Shown here: in pieces, positions 15,491 through 21,324 of the stretch
Position numbering within the stretch: position 1 is the stretch's first letter
Layout: the number at the start of each line of letters is the position of its first letter
DNA from: Oleiagrimonas sp964566965
GTDB lineage: Bacteria; Pseudomonadota; Gammaproteobacteria; Xanthomonadales; Rhodanobacteraceae
Direction of reading: 5' to 3'
Assembly (NCBI GenBank): GCA_964566965.1
Contig: CAZMKO010000041.1
Span: forward strand, 1-21,324
DNA length: 21,324 nt
Translations under genes and position numbers: made by a program
The notes under the pieces: model-generated
Seen by the model: the letters and a program-made list of their open reading frames with translations, nothing else
What the model was told of the DNA's origin: nothing
Database searches by the model: none

Positions 15491-15528
15491 AATCGTTCCC
15501 CTTCGTGCGTGGGCTGTGGGTGACAATG

Positions 15529-15538
15529 GGTTCGAACC
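15529..15538. other. Perfect 10-base palindrome upstream of fabH
   Basis: GGTTCGAACC lies 39 bases before the proposed fabH start. It could be an operator half-turn site. It also resembles a tRNA T-loop, but no tRNA surrounds it. I could not define a fabH promoter in 15491-15618; TAAAGT near 15548 on the minus strand is a weak -10 candidate without a -35. Confidence 0.25.
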
Positions 15539-15618
15539 GCGAACTTTACACCACGATGGCACCCCATGGGACCTTCGCGTCCCACGCGACCCCGTGTCAT
15601 CGTTTTTTCATGACCGCC

Positions 15619-15652
15619 CCTCGTAGAGTGGGCCTTGACCCACCCTACGAGG
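15619..15652. repeat. GTAG-type REP palindrome after the E1 gene
   Basis: An inverted repeat of 8 + 5 base pairs with two mismatches: CCTCGTAG, then AGTGGGC, loop, ACCCACC, CTACGAGG. GTAG followed by a GC-rich stem-loop is the form of the GTAG REP elements known from Stenotrophomonas. It begins directly after the E1 stop codon and probably also serves as that gene's mRNA end. It shares its core with 12531-12548. Confidence 0.7.
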
Positions 15653-17917
15653 TCAGGCCAGACGATCGGCCGCGGCGACGATATCGTCCTCGCCCGGCAA
15701 CACCAGCAACGCGGCGCCGGCCAGTGGGGTGTAGGTGTCGGCACCGACCACGCGTTCGACGGGCTTGTCGCCGTGCCCGGCCTCGACGATGGCGGTGAGA
15801 ATGCCTTCGCCCACACCGGCACTGCGGCGTCCCTCGTCGACGACCAAAATGCGCTTGGCGGTGGCCGCCTGGACGGCGATGAAATCCTCGTTGAGCGGCA
15901 CCAGCCAACGCAGGTCCACCACGCGCACCTTCCAGCCGTGCGCGGCCTCGATGCGCCGCGCCGCGCGCAGGCTCATGGGCACGCCGTTGCCGAAGGTGAA
16001 TACCACCAGATCGACGGCGTCCTCCTGGTACACCCGGCCCTCGCCCAGCGGCATGGCCCGGCCGGGCTCGGGGTAGGCGAACTGCCACTGACCGTCACCG
16101 GCCTCGTACAGGTCCTTGGTCATGTACAGCGCGATCGGCTCCAGGAAAGCGCACACGCGCCCGTCCACCTTGGCCAGTGCGGCCAGGGTGCGAAGCATCT
16201 CGACCGCGTCGTCACCGCGGCTGGGGCAACCGGCAACCAGGCCGGGAATGTCGCGCAGCGCGGCGATCGAGTTGTCGTTGTGGAAATGGCCGCCGAAGCC
16301 CTTCTGATAGCCCAACGAGGCAATGCGCAACAGCATCGGGTTGCGGTACTGGTCGTTGGAGAAGAACTGCAACGACGCCGCCTCGCCGCGAATCTGGTCG
16401 CAGGCGTTGTGGAAATAGGCCAAATACTGGATTTCCGGCAACGGCAGGAAGCCCATGTTGGCGTAGCCCTGGGCCAGGCCCAGGATGGTGGTTTCGTCCA
16501 GCAGTGTGTTGAACACGCGCGCGCCACGGAAAGTCTTGTTGAGGCCGCGCGTGACGGTATAGACGCCGCCCTTTTGCGCCACGTCCTCACCGAACAGCAG
16601 CGACTCGGGGTATTTCAACATCAGGTCATGCAAGGCCTGATTGATCTGGATGGCCAGATGCCGCGGCGACTGGTTTTCCGGCCGCTTTTTCTCGCCGCCG
16701 AACACCTTGTCGCGCGCCGCGGCGTCGACCGTGCGGCGCGCCTCGGTGTCCACCGCGTCGGCATGGTACGGCGCCAACGGCGCCATGACGTCGTCCAGGC
16801 TGTCCAGCTTGGGTCGCGCGCCGGCGGCCTCGGCCTTGTCGAAGCACTCCTTGCGCACAGCCTCATAAGTGTCCAGCAGCTGCTCGCGCGTGAATACGCC
16901 CGCTTCCAGGGCGATGGCCGCCGAACGCAGCAGCGGATCGGTGGCTTCCAGGGCCACCAGTTCCTCGATGGAACGCCACTCGATCTCGAAATCCGTGCCG
17001 GCATGCCCGGTCAGGCGGGCCGTGTTCAGATGCAGGAACGTCGGGCGGCGCGTATGCCGGCAATGCGCCACGGCGCGCTGTACGTCGGCGTAGCCCTGCG
17101 CCAGGTCCAGGCCGTCGGCATAGAAATAATCCAGGTTGGAGCGCTGCTGGAAATTGCTGGCCACCCAGCCGTGCGGTGTCTTCACCGAGATGCCGATGCC
17201 GTTGTCCTCGCACACGAACAACACCGGCGCCGGCAGCTTCTGGTAGGCCGTCCAGGCCGCGGCGTTGAAGGCGGTCTGCGCCGTGGCATGATTGGACGAG
17301 GCATCGCCGAAGCTGCAGATGGCGATGGCGTCGTCGGGCACCGGAAGGGTGTGCCGTGTGCGCCGGGCCTGCTCGATGGCCACGGCGGTGCCGAAGGCCT
17401 TGGGCAGGTGCGAGGCGATGGTCGAGGTCTGCGGCAATACCCACAACGGCTTGCTGCCCCACACTTTGTGACGCCCGCCGGAGGCCGGGTCCTCCTTGCT
17501 GGCGGCGAACGACAACGCGGCGTCCATCACCGGGTCAATGTCCGGCAGCTGGCGCGAACGTTCGGCCATGAAGGCGCCGGAGCGGTAATGCAGGAACGCC
17601 GGGTCGGTATGGCGCGCGAGGCGCGCCACCATGGCGTTGCCTTCGTGGCCGGACGAGCCAATGGTGTAGAACACCTTGTTCTGACGCCTGAGCACGCGCG
17701 CCATCAGGTCCAGCTGGCGCGAAATCAGCTGCGAATGAAACAGCTCGCGGAAGCCGTGCACGTCCAGCGCACTGCCCGGCAGCACCGGGGCGTCGTCGGC
17801 CGGGGTATCACGCACCTCGCCGCGCCACTCCTGGACGAATTCGATGAAGTTCCGGTCGACGATTTCGGCGCGGTCATAGCCTTTGTGGCGGGCGGCGATG
17901 GGGGACTTGCTGGACAT
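15653..17917 (-). CDS. Fused E1 alpha-beta subunit of a 2-oxoacid dehydrogenase (branched-chain type likely)
   Basis: E1 is the thiamine diphosphate enzyme that decarboxylates a 2-oxoacid and passes the acyl group to the lipoyl E2. The 754-residue protein fuses both E1 subunits. The alpha part (about 1-390) has IGSSGHEG at 87-94 and the ThDP motif from GDASSNH (204-210) to CEDNGIGIS (236-244). The beta part (about 415-754) has FGEDVAQKGGVY with the catalytic glutamate region, LPEIQYLAYF, and GFGGHFHNDNS. Related fusions are annotated as 2-oxoisovalerate or pyruvate-type E1. The substrate cannot be read with certainty, but its place before fabH fits a source of branched acyl-CoA primers. Genes for E2 and E3 are not in the window. 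The start ATG at 17917 has GAGG 13 bases upstream, rather far. Confidence 0.88.
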   Translation of the reverse strand: MSSKSPIAARHKGYDRAEIVDRNFIEFVQEWRGEVRDTPADDAPVLPGSALDVHGFRELFHSQLISRQLDLMARVLRRQNKVFYTIGSSGHEGNAMVARLARHTDPAFLHYRSGAFMAERSRQLPDIDPVMDAALSFAASKEDPASGGRHKVWGSKPLWVLPQTSTIASHLPKAFGTAVAIEQARRTRHTLPVPDDAIAICSFGDASSNHATAQTAFNAAAWTAYQKLPAPVLFVCEDNGIGISVKTPHGWVASNFQQRSNLDYFYADGLDLAQGYADVQRAVAHCRHTRRPTFLHLNTARLTGHAGTDFEIEWRSIEELVALEATDPLLRSAAIALEAGVFTREQLLDTYEAVRKECFDKAEAAGARPKLDSLDDVMAPLAPYHADAVDTEARRTVDAAARDKVFGGEKKRPENQSPRHLAIQINQALHDLMLKYPESLLFGEDVAQKGGVYTVTRGLNKTFRGARVFNTLLDETTILGLAQGYANMGFLPLPEIQYLAYFHNACDQIRGEAASLQFFSNDQYRNPMLLRIASLGYQKGFGGHFHNDNSIAALRDIPGLVAGCPSRGDDAVEMLRTLAALAKVDGRVCAFLEPIALYMTKDLYEAGDGQWQFAYPEPGRAMPLGEGRVYQEDAVDLVVFTFGNGVPMSLRAARRIEAAHGWKVRVVDLRWLVPLNEDFIAVQAATAKRILVVDEGRRSAGVGEGILTAIVEAGHGDKPVERVVGADTYTPLAGAALLVLPGEDDIVAAADRLA

Positions 17918-17959
17918 GGATGACGGTTTGCCTCGATGGGGGAAGAATCATGGCTCACG

Positions 17960-17976
17960 GTGCCGCAAGGCGGCAC
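17960..17976 (-). other. Intergenic hairpin between the GNAT and E1 genes
   Basis: GTGCCGC / GCGGCAC form a perfect 7-base stem with a 3-base loop, 16 bases after the acetyltransferase stop. No T-run follows on the minus strand, so it may be an mRNA end stabiliser or a weak terminator in the 75-base gap. Confidence 0.4.
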
Positions 17977-17992
17977 GGACACGCAAACGCCG

Positions 17993-18547
17993 TCATCCGT
18001 CGCCGGCGTCGCGCCGGGCCAGCCATTGCTCGCGCGTCTGGCCCCACAACTGCGCCGGCTCGTCGGCGTAGGGCGCCGGCATGCGGCATGGCCGCCATTC
18101 GCGCGAGCCAACGCGCTCGGCCACCCGCATGGACGGACGGTTGTCCGGATGGATGATGTGCACCACCTCGCGCCAACCCAGCTTCGCGAAGGCATAGTCG
18201 ATGCTGGCACGTGCCGCCTCGGTGGCGTAACCCCTGCCCTGCGCCTCGGCCAGCATGCCCCAGCCCACCTCGGTGCCGGGCCAGCCTTCCGGATGCCACG
18301 GGCCGATGCGGCCCAGCCAGCGATCGCTGGTTTTTTCGATGACCGAAAACATCCCGAAGCCCTGTACCATCCAGGCTCCTGCCAGAGTCAGGAAACTGCG
18401 CCACGCGATGGAGCGCGGCTGCGCGCCGCCGATGAAGCGTGCCGTGGCATCGTCACCCATCAAACGGGCGAACCCGTCGAAATCGTCTTCGCGCGGCGGG
18501 CGCAAAAGCAGGTGTTCGGTTTCAATGCGGATATCTTGCCAGCTCAC
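17993..18547 (-). CDS. GNAT family N-acetyltransferase (RimJ/RimL-like)
   Basis: This 184-residue protein has the GNAT fold that transfers acetyl from acetyl-CoA. The N-terminus (IETEHLLLRPPREDDFDGF) is typical of the RimJ/RimL branch. The acetyl-CoA loop is GRGYATEA at 104-111 and the later NRPSMRVAERVG segment at 136-147 matches the family's final helix. The start is GTG at 18547, with GGAG six bases upstream. The acceptor is unknown; RimJ/RimL-type proteins act on protein N-termini, antibiotics or small molecules. It lies between E1 and a glutaryl-CoA dehydrogenase-like gene, with 75-76 base gaps that hold hairpins, so it may not share one transcript with either. Confidence 0.9.
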   Translation of the reverse strand: MSWQDIRIETEHLLLRPPREDDFDGFARLMGDDATARFIGGAQPRSIAWRSFLTLAGAWMVQGFGMFSVIEKTSDRWLGRIGPWHPEGWPGTEVGWGMLAEAQGRGYATEAARASIDYAFAKLGWREVVHIIHPDNRPSMRVAERVGSREWRPCRMPAPYADEPAQLWGQTREQWLARRDAGDG

Positions 18548-18597
18548 ATCATGCTCCAGCCACCGGCCACGATGGACCCTGGCCCACCATGGCCCAT

Positions 18598-18617
18598 GGG
18601 CGGGCCAACGCCCGCCC
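18598..18617. repeat. GC-rich palindromes after gcdH
   Basis: GGGCGGGC-CAAC-GCCCGCCC is an 8-base perfect stem ending 7 bases after the gcdH stop. Next to it (18580-18600) lie GGCCCACCAT and GCCCATGGGC, the first of which recurs in the REP-like element at 12541-12550. No T-run follows. It may be a degenerate REP cluster or a mRNA 3' end. Confidence 0.5.
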
Positions 18618-18623
18618 GGCTAT

Positions 18624-19796
18624 TCAGAACGCGTTGATACCGGTCAACTCACGGCCGATCACCAGCTGATGCACGGTCTCGGTGCCCTCGTAGGTGATCA
18701 CCGATTCCAGGTTCAACGCGTGGCGGATGGCGCCGTGTTCGGTGGTGATGCCGGCACCGCCGAGGATGTCGCGGCACTCACGCGCAATGTCCAGGGCCAT
18801 GCGCACGTTGTTCCACTTGGCCAGCGAGACATGGTTGGGCACCAGCGTGCCGGCGTCCTTCTTGCGGCCCAGTTCCAGCGCCAGCAGCTGCGCCAGGGTG
18901 ATGCGCCGGGCCATGTCGGCCACCTTCAGCTGGGTGATCTGGTTGGCGGACAGCGGCCGCCCGAACAGCATGCGCTCGCCACTGTAGTCGAGCACTTCCT
19001 TCAGGCAGGCCTGGGCGGCACCAATGGGCCCCCAGCTGATGCCGTAGCGGGCTTGCGTCAGGCAACCCAGCGGGCCCTTGAGACCCTTCACGTTGGGCAG
19101 GCGATTGGCATCGGGCACGCGCACCCCGTCCAGGAACAGGCCGCTGGTGACCGAGGCGCGCAGGCTCATCTTGCGATGGATTTCCTGCGCCGTGAAACCC
19201 TTGCTGTCGGTCGGCACGATGAAGCCCCGGATGCCGTCGTCGGTCTGCGCCCAGACCACGGCGATGTGCGCCAGGTTGCCGTTGGTGATCCACATCTTGG
19301 CGCCGTCGATGACCCAGTCGTCGCCGTCCCTGCGCGCATGCGTCTTCATGTTGGACGGGTCGGAGCCGCCGTGCGGCTCGGTCAGGCCGAAGCAGCCGAT
19401 CATCTCGGCGCTGGCCAGCTTCGGCAGGTACTGCTTTTTCTGCTCCTCGCTGCCGTAGGCGAAGATCGGATACATCACCAGCGAGCTCTGCACCGAGGCG
19501 AAGCTGCGCAGGCCCGAATCGCCGCGTTCCAGTTCCTGGCAAATCAGGCCGTAGGCCACGCCGCTCATGCCGGCGCCGCCGTACTCTTCGGGAATGGACG
19601 AACCGAGCAGGCCCAGGTTGGCGATTTCCGATACCAGTTCCTGCGGAAAGCGGGCCTGGTCGAAGCACTCGCCAATGATCGGCAACACCTTTTCGTCGGT
19701 GAAGCGCGCCACCGTTTCCTGCACCATGCGCTCCTCGTCGGTGAGGTGCGAGTGGACGTCGTAGAGGTCGAGCGGATTGAGGCGCGGTGCTGGCAT
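18624..19796 (-). CDS. gcdH: Glutaryl-CoA dehydrogenase (acyl-CoA dehydrogenase family)
   Basis: This FAD enzyme is predicted to oxidise and decarboxylate glutaryl-CoA to crotonyl-CoA in lysine and tryptophan breakdown. From ATG 19796 it has 390 residues. R97 and S101 in LRSFASVQSSLVMYP match R94 and S98 of human GCDH, which hold the extra carboxylate. The catalytic base is E370 in ITYEGTETVH. LTEPHGGSDPSNM binds flavin and the C-terminus GRELTGINAF is typical. I chose 19796 because GGGA lies about eight bases upstream and the promoter at 19829-19857 would start transcription close to the alternative ATG at 19820, leaving that one nearly leaderless. Another short-chain acyl-CoA substrate is possible but the arginine argues for glutaryl-CoA. 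Confidence 0.9.
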   Translation of the reverse strand: MPAPRLNPLDLYDVHSHLTDEERMVQETVARFTDEKVLPIIGECFDQARFPQELVSEIANLGLLGSSIPEEYGGAGMSGVAYGLICQELERGDSGLRSFASVQSSLVMYPIFAYGSEEQKKQYLPKLASAEMIGCFGLTEPHGGSDPSNMKTHARRDGDDWVIDGAKMWITNGNLAHIAVVWAQTDDGIRGFIVPTDSKGFTAQEIHRKMSLRASVTSGLFLDGVRVPDANRLPNVKGLKGPLGCLTQARYGISWGPIGAAQACLKEVLDYSGERMLFGRPLSANQITQLKVADMARRITLAQLLALELGRKKDAGTLVPNHVSLAKWNNVRMALDIARECRDILGGAGITTEHGAIRHALNLESVITYEGTETVHQLVIGRELTGINAF

Positions 19797-19828
19797 CGAA
19801 CGGTTCCCGATTGCGGACATGAAGCTCG

Positions 19829-19857
19829 ATTGTAGCGGGCCGTGCCGCAACGGTCAC
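19829..19857 (-). promoter_or_regulatory. Probable sigma-70 promoter of gcdH
   Basis: GTGACC (-35, four of six consensus bases, 19852-19857) is followed by a 17-base spacer and TACAAT (-10, five of six, 19829-19834). Transcription would begin near 19822, about 25 bases before the chosen gcdH start. It sits immediately behind the stop of the membrane protein gene. Confidence 0.6.
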
Positions 19858-19859
19858 GG

Positions 19860-20225
19860 TTACCGGTCGGCGCGTCGCGCCAACAGGTAAAGGCCGCCAT
19901 AGATCATGAAAAGCGGCCACCAGATGGCCCAGGCCAAATGCAGCAGGAACATCACCGCGATGATCACCAACACCAGCGCGTTGAGCAGGTCGCGCGCCAC
20001 ATCGCCGCTGAAGCGGCGGTCGCGCCGATAACCGCTCCATGCGCGCGACAGCGGCACCAGCGCCACCACCAGGATCGCCCATGCCCACCAATCCCGCGGC
20101 CACGGGAAATGCAGATGCACGCCGAGGTTGCGCAGCAGGAAAAACAACCCGATCGCGATCAGCACCAAAGCCGGGATCAGACCCGGTCCACGCCAGCGTC
20201 CACGCGGCATATCATTGTCGGTCAT
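19860..20225 (-). CDS. Small membrane protein with four predicted helices
   Basis: A 121-residue protein, mostly hydrophobic. Four likely membrane segments lie at about 16-36 (IPALVLIAIGLFFLL), 46-62 (WWAWAILVVALVPL), 80-97 (LLNALVLVIIAVMFLL) and 100-116 (IWWPLFMIYGGLYLL). The pattern resembles the N-terminal membrane part of LiaF-like or DUF5668-type proteins, with a glycine and asparagine after the first helix (FFLLRNLGV). No enzymatic motif is visible and the function is unknown. The start ATG at 20225 lies 16 bases after the 5'-nucleotidase stop, so the two are probably one transcript. It ends with TAA directly before the gcdH promoter. Confidence 0.85.
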   Translation of the reverse strand: MTDNDMPRGRWRGPGLIPALVLIAIGLFFLLRNLGVHLHFPWPRDWWAWAILVVALVPLSRAWSGYRRDRRFSGDVARDLLNALVLVIIAVMFLLHLAWAIWWPLFMIYGGLYLLARRADR

Positions 20226-20241
20226 ATCGGCATCCCGTGGT

Positions 20242-21183
20242 TCATGCGTTGCTCACGCCGTGCGGTACGTGCCCGGTCGCGACATGGCGTCGCGCCGATT
20301 CCACGTTCACCGGCGAATCGTCGAAAAAGATGTCGGCGCCGAAGGCCCTCAGGAACGGCCCCTTGTCGCGACCACCCAGGAACAACGCCTCGTCGATACG
20401 CACCCCCCAACGTCGCAAGGTGAGGATCACACGCTTGTGCGCCGGCGCTGATCGGGCAGTGACCAGGGCCGTGCGGATGGGCGAATTCTCGGCCGGAAAC
20501 GCCGACTGCAAATGGTGCAAGGCGGTCAGGAAGCCCCGGAACGGTCCCACCGACAACGGCTCTGCGGCATGCTCGGTTTCGCTCTTGTGGAAAGCCGCCA
20601 ACCCTTCCTCGCGCGACACCCGCTCGCCCTCGTCGCCGAAGATCACCGCGTCCCCGTCAAAGGCGATGCGCAACTGCTCGCCGGAGCGCGACGAGGCCTG
20701 CGACGGCAACACCGTGGCCGCCGCCACGCCGGCCGACAGCGCGCGCGCCACGTCCTCGGCGTTGGCCGACAGGAACAGATCGGCGGCAAACGGGGCGATG
20801 TAGTCGGAGGTCGGCGCGCCGCTGGTGAAGGCCGCGCGCGAGATGTCCAGGCCGTAATGCTGGATGGCGTTGAAGATGCGCAGCCCGGTGTCCCCGGAGT
20901 TGCGCGACAACAGGATCACCTCCACCGGCGGCACGTCGCCGGCCAGCTTGTTCAGTGCCAGCAGCTTGGTGGCCAACGGAAAGGCCACACCCGGTTTCAG
21001 CACGTCGTCCTCGTGGTCGATCTGGAAGCGCCGGTAGGCGTCCAGCCCCTCGCGTTCGAACACCTCGTGACTCTCGCCAAGATCGAACAGCGCCCGCGAG
21101 GAGATACCCACCACCAGGCGCTGGTCACGTGCCGATTCCGGGGCATGGGCGTCGGGTGACGGGGCGGGTTCGGTCGCGGACAT
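20242..21183 (-). CDS. 5'-nucleotidase (cytosolic NT5C1-like family)
   Basis: This 313-residue protein matches the family of bacterial relatives of the vertebrate cytosolic 5'-nucleotidase 1, which removes phosphate from nucleoside monophosphates. Family segments are VVGISSRALFDL (24-35), VEVILLSRNSGDTGLRIFN (87-105), ITRAAFTSGAP-like residues at 114-124, and ADLFLSAN (134-141). The FDGDAV motif at 175-180 (D176, D178) and FFDDSP at 286-291 suggest a HAD-type metal site. Known eukaryotic members prefer AMP or IMP; the bacterial substrate is not established. The start ATG at 21183 has GAGAG about four bases upstream. An ATG at 21237 would add 18 unconserved residues. It is followed closely by the membrane protein gene. 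Confidence 0.88.
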   Translation of the reverse strand: MSATEPAPSPDAHAPESARDQRLVVGISSRALFDLGESHEVFEREGLDAYRRFQIDHEDDVLKPGVAFPLATKLLALNKLAGDVPPVEVILLSRNSGDTGLRIFNAIQHYGLDISRAAFTSGAPTSDYIAPFAADLFLSANAEDVARALSAGVAAATVLPSQASSRSGEQLRIAFDGDAVIFGDEGERVSREEGLAAFHKSETEHAAEPLSVGPFRGFLTALHHLQSAFPAENSPIRTALVTARSAPAHKRVILTLRRWGVRIDEALFLGGRDKGPFLRAFGADIFFDDSPVNVESARRHVATGHVPHGVSNA

Positions 21184-21271
21184 GAGCTCTCGATACGATA
21201 CAGGCGGAACGTCGCTGACAAGCTGGTGCAAGCACAACTTCCATCATGCACACCGCACCAGATCCACCTTC

Positions 21272-21302
21272 ATTCTAGTGCGCCACCGGTGCCATCGGGC
21301 AA
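21272..21302 (-). promoter_or_regulatory. Possible promoter of the 5'-nucleotidase gene
   Basis: TAGAAT (-10, five of six consensus bases, 21272-21277) lies 19 bases from TTGCCC (-35, four of six, 21297-21302). The spacing is longer than ideal. It would give a leader of about 80 bases. Nothing else is seen between 21184 and the window end. Confidence 0.35.
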
Positions 21303-21324
21303 GCCCTGCGGGGCACTTCGAAAA

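Noticed and set aside
15505..15545. A tRNA gene upstream of fabH
   Set aside because: Only a T-loop-like GGTTCGAAC and a CACCCACA end are seen; T stem, anticodon arm and 5' acceptor strand are missing.
15635..17923. A 762-codon open frame on the plus strand opposite the E1 gene, with similar long plus frames at 56-1474, 6603-8093, 9522-11273 and 18255-19835
   Set aside because: They mirror clearly conserved minus-strand genes, have Arg/His/Gly/Gln-rich composition and no recognisable motif. Such antisense frames are expected at this GC content.
1..21324. CRISPR arrays, insertion sequences, prophage, defence or toxin-antitoxin systems
   Set aside because: No regular direct repeats with spacers, no transposase, integrase or known defence proteins were recognised on either strand.

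Overview
The window is dense, high-GC, bacterial chromosomal DNA. Every gene I can support lies on the minus strand, so the gene order below runs opposite to transcription. Gene content and protein sequence point to a gammaproteobacterium of the Xanthomonadales (a Rhodanobacter, Dyella or Xanthomonas relative). The evidence is the order fabH-fabD-fabG-acpP-fabF-pabB-pabC-mltG-tmk-holB-pilZ, a HisRS of the type I recall from Xanthomonas, a fused E1 alpha-beta 2-oxoacid dehydrogenase, and a GTAG-type REP palindrome. This placement rests on recall of these families, not on a search.

From left to right: (1) 1-2753 holds an ammonia-lyase cut by the window edge and hisS. (2) 2848-3007 holds a tRNA-Pro(CGG) gene with its promoter and terminator. 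(3) 3066-9839 is a tightly packed run: pabB, pabC, mltG, tmk, holB, a PIG-L deacetylase, pilZ and a GFA-type zinc protein. It has 4-base and 38-base overlaps and short gaps. (4) 9849-15490 is the type II fatty acid synthesis cluster: fabH, a predicted Kdo/WaaP-like kinase, fabD, fabG, acpP and fabF. acpP appears to have its own promoter and to be flanked by terminators. (5) 15653-21183 holds a fused 2-oxoacid dehydrogenase E1, a GNAT acetyltransferase, a glutaryl-CoA dehydrogenase, a small four-helix membrane protein and a 5'-nucleotidase.

How the genes fit together: FabH starts fatty acid chains from acyl-CoA and malonyl-ACP, FabD supplies malonyl-ACP, AcpP carries the chain, and FabG and FabF reduce and elongate it. 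The upstream E1 could supply branched acyl-CoA primers for iso/anteiso chains; this is an inference. PabB and PabC make p-aminobenzoate for folate, Tmk and HolB serve DNA synthesis, MltG sets glycan strand length, and PilZ serves type IV pili.

I found no CRISPR array, transposase, prophage, toxin-antitoxin or defence system, and no gene-free stretch above 300 bases. The most notable points are the kinase-like protein inside the fab cluster that lacks the usual catalytic aspartate, a probable non-canonical start codon for fabH, a histidine-ammonia-lyase-like protein with an internal insertion, a long PIG-L deacetylase between holB and pilZ, and a PabC without the usual PLP-binding glutamate. 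None of them amounts to a clearly new multi-gene system.
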